64,000 bases of DNA from Rhodococcus erythropolis NBRC 15567. Lineage in GTDB: Bacteria; Actinomycetota; Actinomycetes; Mycobacteriales; Mycobacteriaceae. Positions within the stretch are counted from its first letter, which is position 1. Each line of letters begins with the position of its first letter. Shown piece after piece: positions 12,824 to 21,540 of the stretch. The notes beneath the pieces were generated by a model. That model had not been told where the DNA came from. It ran no database searches and saw only the letters and a list, made by a program, of their open reading frames with translations. The stretch is from assembly GCF_001552595.1 (NCBI RefSeq), contig NZ_BCRM01000010.1:140499-204498 (forward strand). Direction: 5' to 3'. The translations under genes were made by a program, and so were the position numbers.

Positions 12824-14599
12824 ATGAGTCCGAAAACCGTTGCAGATCAATTGGTTCAGCAGCTCGTTGACGCGGGTGTCAGTCGGATCTACGGAATTGT
12901 CGGTGACAGTCTCAATCCCATCGTCGATGCGGTACGTCGCACCGGTGGTTCCGAAAAGGGCGGAATTGACTGGATACACGTCCGTCATGAGGAAGCAGCT
13001 GCGTTTGCGGCCGCAGCGGATGCCCAGATCACCGGGAAACTCGCAGTGTGTGCCGGATCCTGCGGTCCCGGAAACCTTCACCTGATCAACGGCCTGTACG
13101 ACGCTCATCGTTCGGGCGCGCCGGTCCTCGCGATCGCCTCACACATCCCCAGCGCCCAGATCGGAATGGGCTACTTTCAGGAAACGCATCCCGAGCGGAT
13201 CTTCATCGAATGTTCGAGTTACACCGAACTCGTCAGCACGGCAGTCCAATCACCTCGCGTGGTGCAGTCGGCGATTCAGCATTCGGTGGCTCGAAACGGC
13301 GTCTCGGTGATCGTGCTTCCCGGGGACATCGCCGATTGTCCGGCAGAAGGCACCCCGCCGACGCTCGTCGAAACCCGAAGGCCGACAGTCGTTCCGGATG
13401 CCGGTGACGTCAAGGCGTTGGCAGATGTGATCAACGGCTCGCGTAAGGTTGCGATCTTCGCCGGCGCAGGCGTGCGAGACGCACGCGCCGAGGTGTTGGC
13501 GCTGGCCGAAACCGTCGGGGCTCCCATCGGGCATTCGCTGCGCGGCAAGGAATGGATCCAGTACGACAACCCGTACGACGTCGGGATGACGGGATTGCTC
13601 GGTTACGGTGCGGCGCACGACGGTATCCACGGAGCCGATCTTCTGCTCCTGATCGGTACGGACTTTCCTTACGACCAGTTCTTGCCCGATGACGTTCGTA
13701 CCGCTCAGATCGACATCGCGGCCGAGCGGTTGGGGCGTCGAACCAGCCTGGACCTGGCGGTGCACGGTGACGTCGCGAGCACCTTGAGCGCACTGATTCC
13801 GCAACTCGATCGAAAGACCGACCGCGGGTTCCTGGAGGATACGCTCGCAAAGCACAACACTTTGATGACCAAAGTGGTTGGTGCGTACACGGATCCAGTC
13901 AAGCAGCGCACACCCATTCATCCCGAGTATGCGGCCTCGATCCTCGACGATCTGGCGGCCGACGACGCAATCTTCACCGCCGACACCGGGATGTGCAACG
14001 TGTGGACGGCGCGCTATCTCAATCCGAACGGATCGAGACGCTTCATCTCCTCGGCGCTGCACGGATCCATGTCCAATGCGCTCCCACATGCGATGGGTGC
14101 GGCATGGTCGAGTCCGGGGCGTCAGGTCATCTCGGTGTCGGGCGACGGTGGATTGTCGATGCTGCTCGGTGAGTTGGTCACCGTCGCGATGTACAAGTTG
14201 CCGGTCAAGATCGTGGTGTTCAACAACTCGACGCTCGGAATGGTCAAGCTCGAGATGCTGGTCGACGGCCTTCCGGATTTCGGGGTCGACGTGCCCGCGG
14301 TCGACTACGCGGCGGTTGCTGCTGCGCTCGGTATCTTCTCGCGCCGAATCGAGAATCCCGCGGACATCGAAGCGGGCCTACGCGCCGCGCTCGATCACGA
14401 CGGTCCGGCCTTGGTTGATCTGGTGACCGATCCGCTGGCATTGTCGTTGCCGCCCACCATCACCGGTGGTCAGATGAAGGGCTTCGCTTTGGCGATGTCG
14501 AAGATGGTGATGAACGGCGGCGTCGGCGAGGCGGTGCAGATGGCCAAGTCGAACCTGCGGAACGTGCCACGTCCCTCACAGTTGGATCCTCGCGGCTGA
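12824..14599 (+). CDS. poxB: Pyruvate oxidase/dehydrogenase, thiamine-diphosphate dependent
   Basis: 591 residues of the ThDP enzyme family (PoxB/acetolactate synthase fold). The N-terminal pyrimidine-binding domain has GVSRIYGIVGDSLNPIVDA (about 18-36) and the activating Glu in WIHVRHEEAAAFAAAADAQ. A Rossmann-like middle domain binds FAD. The C-terminal pyrophosphate domain has ISVSGDGGLSMLLGEL (about 438-453) with the GDG-N metal motif (FNNSTLGMVKLE). PoxB oxidises pyruvate to acetate and CO2, passing electrons to membrane quinone. The start has GGAGG 4 bases upstream. It stands alone between two hairpins. Confidence 0.88.
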   Translation: MSPKTVADQLVQQLVDAGVSRIYGIVGDSLNPIVDAVRRTGGSEKGGIDWIHVRHEEAAAFAAAADAQITGKLAVCAGSCGPGNLHLINGLYDAHRSGAPVLAIASHIPSAQIGMGYFQETHPERIFIECSSYTELVSTAVQSPRVVQSAIQHSVARNGVSVIVLPGDIADCPAEGTPPTLVETRRPTVVPDAGDVKALADVINGSRKVAIFAGAGVRDARAEVLALAETVGAPIGHSLRGKEWIQYDNPYDVGMTGLLGYGAAHDGIHGADLLLLIGTDFPYDQFLPDDVRTAQIDIAAERLGRRTSLDLAVHGDVASTLSALIPQLDRKTDRGFLEDTLAKHNTLMTKVVGAYTDPVKQRTPIHPEYAASILDDLAADDAIFTADTGMCNVWTARYLNPNGSRRFISSALHGSMSNALPHAMGAAWSSPGRQVISVSGDGGLSMLLGELVTVAMYKLPVKIVVFNNSTLGMVKLEMLVDGLPDFGVDVPAVDYAAVAAALGIFSRRIENPADIEAGLRAALDHDGPALVDLVTDPLALSLPPTITGGQMKGFALAMSKMVMNGGVGEAVQMAKSNLRNVPRPSQLDPRG

Positions 14600-14603
14600 C
14601 CTA

Positions 14604-14646
14604 CCCGCCGCCCTGCCTCGCAGACCATGTGGGGCGGGGTGGTGGG
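14604..14646 (+). terminator. Probable terminator after poxB
   Basis: CCCGCCGCCCTGCC (14604-14617) can pair with GGCGGGGTGGTGGG (14633-14646) using three G-U pairs, with a 15-base loop. Weak, but it sits just after the poxB stop. Confidence 0.4.
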
Positions 14647-14678
14647 AAGGTTGATCCCCGACGTGCGAAAATGGCGGA

Positions 14679-16034
14679 GTGTCTAACTCGCCCGATGTCG
14701 TAGTAACGAAGTCCACCGTCCCCGCGCTCGACGCGCAGGAGATCGACGCGGCCATCGAGCGAATTCAGCACGTCATTGCGGCGACACCCCTGCAGTACAG
14801 CGACCGTCTTTCGGCGTTGACCGGCGCGCACGTGTACCTCAAGCGCGAGGACCTCCAGGGCGTTCGTTCGTACAAGATTCGTGGCGCGTACAACCTGATC
14901 GCTCAGCTCAACGAGGCCGAGCGCGCGGCCGGCGTGGTGACTGCCAGTGCCGGTAACCATGCGCAGGGTGTTGCCTTCGCGTGCCGAACGATGCAGATCA
15001 AGGGTCGGATCTACGTTCCGGCAAATACCCCCAAGCAGAAGCGTGATCGCATCCGCGCCCACGGTGGAGCGTTTGTCGAACTGTTCATGATCGGTGAGAC
15101 CTATGACGCCGCCGCTGCTGCGGCCGCGGAGGACGTAGCCGAAACCGGCGCAACCATGGTTCCCCCGTTCGACGACGTGCGCACCGCTGCGGGGCAAGGA
15201 ACCATCGCAGCGGAGATTCTCACGCAACTGGACGCACCTCTCGACACGATCGTCGTGCCGGTCGGCGGCGGCGGTTGCATCGCGGGCATAGCCACCTATC
15301 TGCACGAGCGATCGCCCAAGACGTCGATCGTCGGGATCGAGCCGTCCGGCGCGGCGTCCATGACGGCCGCTCTCGTTGCCGGGGGCCCGGTGACTCTTCC
15401 CGACGTCGATCCATTTGTCGACGGGGCAGCGGTCAAGAGGATCGGCGATGTTCCCTACGAGGTCGTCTCACGTCTGGGTGCCGCCGTGGTGTCGCACGCG
15501 TCGTTGCCGCTCGTGGCTCGTCAACTTCAGACACGCTCCGGTTCGGGATCGTTTGTCGTCAATCAGATCGACGAGGGCGCTATCTGCACGGCGATGCTCG
15601 AGCTGTATCAGAGCGAGGGCATCATCGCCGAACCCGCGGGAGCGCTTTCCGTTGCGGCACTTCAGAATTTGACGTTCGAGCCGGGTTCGACCGTCGTGTG
15701 CCTGATTTCCGGTGGCAACAACGACGTCTCCCGTTACGGCGAAATCCTCGAGCGCTCGCTCGTTCACCTCGGGCTCAAGCACTACTTCCTGGTGGACTTT
15801 CCGCAGGAACCGGGAGCGCTCCGTCGCTTCCTCTCGGACGTGCTCGGGCCGGACGACGACATCGCGCTGTTCGAGTACGTCAAGCGAAACAATCGCGAGA
15901 CGGGTGCCGCGTTGGTGGGTATCGAACTCGGTTCCGCCGACGGTTTGGCGGCCTTGCTCGAGCGAATGGAGCGCGCGCCGATGCAGTCCGAGAGGCTCGA
16001 GCCGGGAAGCCCGGCGTACCGCTATCTGACGTAA
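14679..16034 (+). CDS. ilvA: Threonine dehydratase, biosynthetic type
   Basis: PLP enzyme converting threonine to 2-oxobutyrate and ammonia, the first step to isoleucine. 451 residues: a catalytic domain with the Schiff-base Lys66 in VRSYKIRGAYN, a SAGNHAQGVAF loop (about 91-101) and a VPVGGGGCIAG phosphate cradle (about 194-204). A single ACT-like regulatory domain follows (about 355-445, HYFLVDFPQEPGALRRF), shorter than the two of E. coli IlvA, as in Corynebacterium and mycobacteria. The start is GTG. It is convergent with the TetR gene only 13 bases away. Confidence 0.93.
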   Translation: MSNSPDVVVTKSTVPALDAQEIDAAIERIQHVIAATPLQYSDRLSALTGAHVYLKREDLQGVRSYKIRGAYNLIAQLNEAERAAGVVTASAGNHAQGVAFACRTMQIKGRIYVPANTPKQKRDRIRAHGGAFVELFMIGETYDAAAAAAAEDVAETGATMVPPFDDVRTAAGQGTIAAEILTQLDAPLDTIVVPVGGGGCIAGIATYLHERSPKTSIVGIEPSGAASMTAALVAGGPVTLPDVDPFVDGAAVKRIGDVPYEVVSRLGAAVVSHASLPLVARQLQTRSGSGSFVVNQIDEGAICTAMLELYQSEGIIAEPAGALSVAALQNLTFEPGSTVVCLISGGNNDVSRYGEILERSLVHLGLKHYFLVDFPQEPGALRRFLSDVLGPDDDIALFEYVKRNNRETGAALVGIELGSADGLAALLERMERAPMQSERLEPGSPAYRYLT

Positions 16035-16047
16035 GGGACGCCCCCGG

Positions 16048-16569
16048 TCAGGGCCGCAGTCGCTCGACCACCTGTCGATGCAATTCGGGATCTGGCTGGG
16101 GGAGCCCGAGCATGGCCGCCAAGTACAGACCGTCGCCGACGAGTCGGATGATCTCGGCTTGTATGGGATCGGCGATCTCGGTCTGAAGGCCTTTGTCCCA
16201 GCTGCGCATCACGTGGGTAACGGCTTTCTGGATCTCGTCGTGTTGTCCGTCGACTGTTCTCAGTGCCGCGATGATCGACCGGAAGAGTGAGAGTTCTTCG
16301 CTTTCGTTCGCATCGGGGATCTGCAGATAGAACTCGGTGACCGTCGTACCGCCTGCTACGGCGTCTTCGAGTTGTTGATCCGAGCGTTCTCCGAGTCTGC
16401 GGACCATCGCCGCGAGGAGTGCTTCCTTGCTGGGGAAGTGATAGAGAAGTCCGCCCTTGGAAACCCCGGCTTCGGCAGCAACGCCTTCGAGCGTGACTTG
16501 GGCAACGCCGCTGACCAGCAGCAGCTTCTCCAGTGCGTCGAGAATTCGATCGCGGGTGTCGGCAGCCAT
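16048..16569 (-). CDS. TetR-family repressor, likely of the adjacent efflux gene
   Basis: 173 residues. The N-terminal helix-turn-helix is typical of TetR proteins (TRDRILDALEKLLL..VTLEGVAAEAGVSKGGLLYHFPSKEALLAAM, about 5-55). The C-terminal ligand-binding domain is helical and unassigned. It is divergent from a 14-segment MFS exporter; two near-identical palindromic sites lie in the shared promoter region, so it most likely represses both itself and the exporter, as LfrR does for LfrA in mycobacteria (analogy, not shown here). Confidence 0.88.
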   Translation of the reverse strand: MAADTRDRILDALEKLLLVSGVAQVTLEGVAAEAGVSKGGLLYHFPSKEALLAAMVRRLGERSDQQLEDAVAGGTTVTEFYLQIPDANESEELSLFRSIIAALRTVDGQHDEIQKAVTHVMRSWDKGLQTEIADPIQAEIIRLVGDGLYLAAMLGLPQPDPELHRQVVERLRP

Positions 16570-16597
16570 GTGATGTGACCCTACCCGGAAATAACTT

Positions 16598-16653
16598 TAC
16601 CGCTTGGACGGTTCACTGTTACCGTAGACCTACTGTACCGGCTGGACGGTTCA
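16598..16653. promoter_or_regulatory. Two tandem TetR operators
   Basis: TACCGCTTGGACGGTTCA (16598-16615) and TACCGGCTGGACGGTTCA (16636-16653) differ at only one base. Each has ACCG/CGGT half-sites in inverted orientation around six bases. They lie 38 bases apart between the TetR gene and the MFS gene. Confidence 0.75.
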
Positions 16654-16703
16654 GTGAAATTTTTTCGAAAGAACTCAGAGAAAGTCGCAGGGGAGCAATG
16701 TCA

Positions 16704-18242
16704 GTGTCGGCAGATCAGACGTCTGCAATCAATCCCGACGAGGTTCGGGCGACAAAGCGTGACTGGGCGGGCTTGATAGTCCTTGCCTTTGCTGTGTTGC
16801 TCATCGCAGTCGACGGCACGGTGCTCGATCTTGCGCTTCCGTTCATCAGCGCCGATCTCGAGCCGAGCAGCACGCAGTTGCTGTGGATCATCGACGTCTA
16901 TTCGTTCGTGCTCGCCGGTCTGCTCATCACCATGGGTACGCTCGGTGACCGGATCGGTAGGCGAAAACTGCTCCTGATCGGCGCAGTCGGCTTCGGTCTC
17001 GCCTCGATCATCGCCGCTCTCGCTGTCAGTCCCGAGATGCTCATTGCCGCCCGCGTGCTGCAGGGTATTTCCGGTGCAACGCTGATGCCGGCCACCCTCG
17101 GTCTGATCCGCACGATCTTCGTCAACCCGCGTCAGCGCACCGAGGCAATCGGTGTCTGGGGCGCGATGGCCGGTGGCGGTACAGCGGCAGGCCCTTTGGT
17201 CGGTGGTTGGTTGCTCGAGCACTTCTGGTGGGGTTCGGTCTTCTTGATCAACATTCCGGTCATGATCGCGCTGGTTGTACTCGGCCCGATCCTGATCCCG
17301 GAGTCGAAAGACCCCAACCCGGGTCGATTCGACCTCATCAGCGCTGGTCTGTCGATGGCGACCATGTTGCCGTTGGTGTACGCGGTCAAGGAATCCGTGG
17401 TGCACGGCGTCAGCATCACGTTGCTGGTGATCGGCCTTGTGGGTCTCGCCGCCGGCTACGTGTTCGTGCGTCGTCAGCGGATGCTGAAGGATCCGATGTT
17501 GGATCTGAAACTGTTTGCCAATGCGTCGTTTTCCACCGCCGTCATCACCAACCTGCTCTCGATCTTCGCACTCGCCGGTGTCCTGTTCTTCGGCTCGCAG
17601 TACCTGCAGTTGGTGCTGGGTAACTCGGCGCTCGACGCCGGCCTGCTGATGCTCCCGGGTATGTTGCTCAGCGCATTCACCGCGGTTGCGGCGGCCTGGT
17701 TGATTCGCCGGTGGTCGGTGTCTCACGTGCTCAGCGCAGGCCTCGCGGTTGCCGGTATCGGTGCTGCGATGCTGCTCGCCCTCGGGGTGGACAGCGGCCC
17801 GTTGATGTTCGTGATCGGCTTCGGTCTGGCCGGTGCAGGTGTCGGTGTCGCACTGACCCTGACGTCGGATCTTGTGGTCAGTTCGGTGGAACCCGAGCGT
17901 GCCGGCGCTGCGTCCGCGGTGTCGGAGACTGCGTACGAACTCGGTATCGCGCTCGGTGTGGCGATCCTGGGCAGCGTGGTGATGGCGATCTTCCGCAAGG
18001 GAATCGACACGTCCATGCTCGAAGCAGATCAGGCGCACGCTGCGCAGGGCACCCTCGGCGGTGCGCTGCAGGAAGCGACGTACCTACCTGGTGAACTCGG
18101 TTCGGTGCTTGCCGATTCCGCGAAGGCGGCGTTTGTCGACGGTATGCACGTTGCCGCCGGCGCAACCGCTTTGGTTCTGTTCGTCAGTGCCGCATTGGTA
18201 TTGCGGATGCTGCGGAGTACACCAGAGAACGCGAAGCGTTGA
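16704..18242 (+). CDS. MFS drug exporter, 14-segment DHA2 type
   Basis: About 512 residues with 14 predicted membrane segments, proton-coupled antiport of the EmrB/QacA type. Seen: motif A GTLGDRIGRRKLLLIGAVGF in the loop between segments 2 and 3, a VLQGISGATLMPATLGLI stretch (motif B/C region) and GVWGAMAGGGTAAGPLVGGWLLEHFWW (motif C). GTG 16704 is favoured because GGGGAG is 8 bases upstream; the in-frame ATG at 16698 would leave only 2 bases. Closest known relatives are LfrA-like pumps exporting cationic dyes and fluoroquinolones; the substrate here is inferred. Confidence 0.88.
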   Translation: MSADQTSAINPDEVRATKRDWAGLIVLAFAVLLIAVDGTVLDLALPFISADLEPSSTQLLWIIDVYSFVLAGLLITMGTLGDRIGRRKLLLIGAVGFGLASIIAALAVSPEMLIAARVLQGISGATLMPATLGLIRTIFVNPRQRTEAIGVWGAMAGGGTAAGPLVGGWLLEHFWWGSVFLINIPVMIALVVLGPILIPESKDPNPGRFDLISAGLSMATMLPLVYAVKESVVHGVSITLLVIGLVGLAAGYVFVRRQRMLKDPMLDLKLFANASFSTAVITNLLSIFALAGVLFFGSQYLQLVLGNSALDAGLLMLPGMLLSAFTAVAAAWLIRRWSVSHVLSAGLAVAGIGAAMLLALGVDSGPLMFVIGFGLAGAGVGVALTLTSDLVVSSVEPERAGAASAVSETAYELGIALGVAILGSVVMAIFRKGIDTSMLEADQAHAAQGTLGGALQEATYLPGELGSVLADSAKAAFVDGMHVAAGATALVLFVSAALVLRMLRSTPENAKR

Positions 18243-18268
18243 TGCGTGTAACAGTAGAACGCGAAGCG
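18226..18268 (+). repeat. Direct repeat over the MFS gene end
   Basis: AGAACGCGAAGCG occurs at 18226-18238 (last codons of the exporter) and again at 18256-18268, just past the stop. Each copy can fold a small AACGC/GCGTT-type hairpin. Its meaning is unknown. Confidence 0.6.
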
Positions 18269-18292
18269 CTAGCTCCTGCAGAATCCGGGTAG

Positions 18293-20074
18293 TCAGCTTT
18301 CGAGTACGACGAACGAGTGCCCAGGCACGACTGTTGCGGACGCGGTCTCGTCCTGTGTCGGCGGATCCCACCAGAGGATGGGGGTTCCGCCGGCTGGGAC
18401 CGAGGCCGCGTCCGTTCCCAGATTGCACACGATCTGTAATGCGCCGCGGCGCAGGGTGATCCACTGGTCGTCCTCGTCGTAGTCGACGTGCAGGTGCCCC
18501 AGCCAGGGGTCGGTGATCTCGATTCGCCTCTTGCGCAGGGCAAGGAGATCGCGATAGCACGCCAGGACGCGAGCATGTGTCTCGTCGGTTCGCTCGTCCC
18601 AGTCCAGTTTCGATCGCAGAAATGTCTGTGGATCTTGCGGATCCGGAATGTCGTCGCTGTTCCAGCCGTGTGCCGCGAACTCCGCCTTACGGCCCTTGGC
18701 GGTGGCCTCGCCGAGTTCCCGTTCCGGATGCGAGGTGAAGAACTGGAACGGAGTGGAGGCTCCCCATTCTTCTCCCATGAACAGCATCGGCGTGTACGGC
18801 GAGAGCAGGACCAGTGCTGCCTTGATCGCCAATTGTCCTGGCGTCAGATAGGCGCTCGGGCGGTCGCCGATCGCTCGGTTGCCGATCTGATCGTGGGTGC
18901 ACGTGTATGCAAGCAGAGCACTGGCGGGCTGATGCGTGATATCGATCGGCCGGCCGTGAACCCGCCCACGGAACGAGGAATACGTTCCGGCGTGGAAGAA
19001 CCCGCGCCGCAATGTACTTGCAAGGGATTCCAAGGATCCGAAGTCGGCGTAATAACCCTGACGTTCGCCGGAGACGGCTGTGTGAATGGTGTGGTGGATG
19101 TCGTCGTCCCACTGCGCGTCCAAGCCGAACCCGCCCGCCGCTCGTGGCGTGATCAGAGTGGCGTCGTTGAGATCACTTTCGGCAATCAACGTGAGCGGTC
19201 GGCCCAGATGGGCCGACAGTGTTTCCGTTCGGACGGCGAGTTCCTCGAGGATGTGCGTTCCGGTGTGATCGACCAACGCGTGGACGGCGTCGAGGCGTAG
19301 GCCGTCGATGTGGAAATCACGCATCCATCGCAGGGCATTCCCGATGATGTATTCGCGAACCTCGCCCGACTGCGGGCCTCCGATGTTGATCGTTCGGCCC
19401 CAGGTGTTCGCGCCATCGGCAATGTAGGGGCCGAACTTTTCGAGGTAGTTACCCGACGGGCCCAGGTGGTTGTAGACCACGTCCAGGATCACGCCGAGTC
19501 CACGTTCGTGGGCCGCATTCACCAAGCGCTGTAACCCGTCCGGGCCACCGTAGATCTCGTGGACCGTGTACCAGAGCACACCGTCGTAGCCCCAGTTGTG
19601 AGTTCCGTTGAAACCGTTGACCGGCATGATCTCGACGAACCCGACGCCGAGGTCCACGAGGTGATCGAGACGCTCGATCGCGGCGTCGAAAGTTCCTTCG
19701 GGGGTGAACGTTCCGATGTGCAGTTCGTAGACCGACGATCCTGGGAGTTGCCGTCCGGTCCACTGAGAGTCGGTCCAGGAGGACTCGTCGAGTTGGTGCA
19801 GTTGGGAGCGGAGATGCACGCCTTCGGGCTGGCGTGGTGACCGCGGATCCGGGAGTATTTGACCGTCGACGACAAAGCCGTAGCGAGCTTCGTTGTCGCA
19901 GTCGACCTCGCCTCGCCACCACCCGTCGTCGGTCCGCTCCATGTCGTGCGTGATGCCATCGACTTCGACCCGGACCGATTCCGGCGTTGGCGCCCAGACC
20001 TCGAAAGTATGCACACGATCAGCATGCCTTGTTCGGTCGGATGTGGCAGCCCGGCGGGGTGGATCCGTCGTCAT
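18293..20074 (-). CDS. treZ: Malto-oligosyltrehalose trehalohydrolase
   Basis: GH13 enzyme releasing free trehalose from maltooligosyltrehalose, the last step of the TreX-TreY-TreZ route from glycogen. 593 residues: an N-terminal CBM48-like domain (about 21-110, VHTFEVWAPTPESVRVEVDG) and a TIM barrel with DVVYNHLGPSGNYL (about 198-211), the nucleophile Asp in GLRLDAVHALVD (about 258) and acid/base Glu in TLIAESDLND (about 294). The extreme N-terminus is uncertain, since a GTG at VHTFEV would also fit. Its partners treY and treX lie 13 kb away, separated by accessory genes, unlike the compact mycobacterial operon. Confidence 0.93.
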   Translation of the reverse strand: MTTDPPRRAATSDRTRHADRVHTFEVWAPTPESVRVEVDGITHDMERTDDGWWRGEVDCDNEARYGFVVDGQILPDPRSPRQPEGVHLRSQLHQLDESSWTDSQWTGRQLPGSSVYELHIGTFTPEGTFDAAIERLDHLVDLGVGFVEIMPVNGFNGTHNWGYDGVLWYTVHEIYGGPDGLQRLVNAAHERGLGVILDVVYNHLGPSGNYLEKFGPYIADGANTWGRTINIGGPQSGEVREYIIGNALRWMRDFHIDGLRLDAVHALVDHTGTHILEELAVRTETLSAHLGRPLTLIAESDLNDATLITPRAAGGFGLDAQWDDDIHHTIHTAVSGERQGYYADFGSLESLASTLRRGFFHAGTYSSFRGRVHGRPIDITHQPASALLAYTCTHDQIGNRAIGDRPSAYLTPGQLAIKAALVLLSPYTPMLFMGEEWGASTPFQFFTSHPERELGEATAKGRKAEFAAHGWNSDDIPDPQDPQTFLRSKLDWDERTDETHARVLACYRDLLALRKRRIEITDPWLGHLHVDYDEDDQWITLRRGALQIVCNLGTDAASVPAGGTPILWWDPPTQDETASATVVPGHSFVVLES

Positions 20075-20083
20075 GGACTGTTT

Positions 20084-21445
20084 CTAGCCGCGGGTGTTGC
20101 CAGACGGAGCGGACAACGTGATCAGTTCCGGAGTGGGTGCGCCGCAGCATCCGCCCTCGGCTTCCCCGCCTTCGGCTTCCGCTGCGTCAGCTTCGTCGAA
20201 AACACCTGCACCGCCGCAGACTCCGGTCTCCGGAAGGATCAGCTCGACGCGGGCTGCCGCTTCGTGATCGCCGGCGAGTTCGGCGGCGATGCTGCGAACC
20301 TGCTCGTAGCCGGTCATCGCCAGGAAGGTGGGTGCCCGGCCGTAGCTTTTCATTCCTGCCAAGTACACGCCTGGCTCCGGATGGCGAAGCTCCTTCGCGC
20401 CATGCGGGTACACCGTGCCGCACGAGTGGACGTTCGGGTCGATCAGTGGAGCCAACTCGACCGGTGCTTGTAAGACCGGGTCGAGGCCGAGTCGAATTTC
20501 CGAAAGCCAGGAAAGATCGGGGCGGAATCCGGTCAGCGTTATGACGTTGTCCACGTTCTCGATGCGATCACCGGCATCGGAGGCAAGTACGAGTTGTCCC
20601 GAAGGGGTTGTTGTCACCTCTGCGGTGCGGAAGCCGGTGACCACTCTCAGTAGTCCGTCCTCGACGGCCTTCTTTGCGCGCAGTCCCAGGGCGCCGCGCG
20701 CGGGCAGTTCGTCAGCTTCGCCGCCACCGAACGCTGAGCCGACGTTTCCTCGGCGGACCGCCCAGATGATGCGGGTGCTCGGAGCCTGCTCCGCCAACCC
20801 CGACAGCGCAACGATCGCCGTCAGCGCAGAGTGGCCGCTCCCCGCGATGACCGTGTGTTTTCCGGCAAACTGTGCACGCACCGCCGGATCGTCGAGATCA
20901 GGAACCCGGTACCTGATCGCAGTGCCCACAGCGCCCTCGCCGAGGGCGGGAAGACCTTCACCGCCGAGCGGGTTGGGAGTACCCCAGGTGCCGGATGCGT
21001 CGACAACCGCCTGGGCGAACACGCGGTCCTCGGTTCCGTCACGGCGGCGCAGATGAATCGAGAGGGGTTCGGTATCGCGGCCGGCGTCGACGACCAGGTC
21101 ACGTCCGCGTCGGGCTACGCCGATCACTTCGGTGTCGAACTGGATGGCGTCGCCGAGTGTTGAGGCGAGTGGCCCGAGGTAGAGGTCGCGCCATTGCCGG
21201 CCGGTCGGGTACGTCTCAGCGTCGGGAGAGCGCCATCCATTCTGCTCGAGGAGTCGCTGCGCGGCGGGGGAGACGAGTTCGGACCACCGGGAGAACAGTC
21301 GAACGTGATTCCACTCGGAGATCGCAGCACCGGCTGTGCTTCCGCGCTCGAAGACAAGGGGTGTGAGTCCGCGTTCGCGCAGTTCTGCTGCGGCTGCCAG
21401 GCCGATCGGGCCGGCCCCGATCACGACAACGGGTAGGGGGTTCAT
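20084..21445 (-). CDS. FAD-dependent oxidoreductase of the arsenic island, Cys-rich tail
   Basis: 453 residues from the ATG at 21445. The N-terminal FAD Rossmann motif is VVVIGAGPIGLAAAAEL (about 6-22) and a second nucleotide motif is HTVIAGSGHSALTAIVAL, as in flavin monooxygenases of the ArsO/YUC type. The tail (405-453) is unusual: Cys410, a 22-residue Gly/Glu/Ala stretch, then Cys433-Cys434, a plausible As(III)-binding set. It is divergent from an ArsR-type gene across a region with three ATCGA-type boxes, so arsenic control is likely. Substrate unknown; ArsO-like arsenical oxidation is the leading guess. Confidence 0.82.
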   Translation of the reverse strand: MNPLPVVVIGAGPIGLAAAAELRERGLTPLVFERGSTAGAAISEWNHVRLFSRWSELVSPAAQRLLEQNGWRSPDAETYPTGRQWRDLYLGPLASTLGDAIQFDTEVIGVARRGRDLVVDAGRDTEPLSIHLRRRDGTEDRVFAQAVVDASGTWGTPNPLGGEGLPALGEGAVGTAIRYRVPDLDDPAVRAQFAGKHTVIAGSGHSALTAIVALSGLAEQAPSTRIIWAVRRGNVGSAFGGGEADELPARGALGLRAKKAVEDGLLRVVTGFRTAEVTTTPSGQLVLASDAGDRIENVDNVITLTGFRPDLSWLSEIRLGLDPVLQAPVELAPLIDPNVHSCGTVYPHGAKELRHPEPGVYLAGMKSYGRAPTFLAMTGYEQVRSIAAELAGDHEAAARVELILPETGVCGGAGVFDEADAAEAEGGEAEGGCCGAPTPELITLSAPSGNTRG

Positions 21446-21457
21446 CTCGTACCTTTC

Positions 21458-21529
21458 ATCGACGATTATCGATCTTAGTGGAACTGTATCGACAATCATC
21501 AATGTAGGCAACCATCGACAGCTGTCGAT
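21458..21529. promoter_or_regulatory. Three ArsR-type operator boxes
   Basis: ATCGACGATTATCGAT (21458-21473), ATCGACAATCATCAAT (21488-21503) and the perfect palindrome ATCGACAGCTGTCGAT (21514-21529) lie between the divergent flavoprotein and ArsR-GNAT genes. The last box ends 11 bases before the ATG at 21541. Confidence 0.7.
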
Positions 21530-21540
21530 ATAGTGGAGAG

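Noticed and set aside
16701..18038. A 445-residue minus-strand frame inside the MFS exporter
   Set aside because: Shadow of a strongly supported membrane protein; composition is Arg/His/Gln/Asp-rich, typical of antisense frames.
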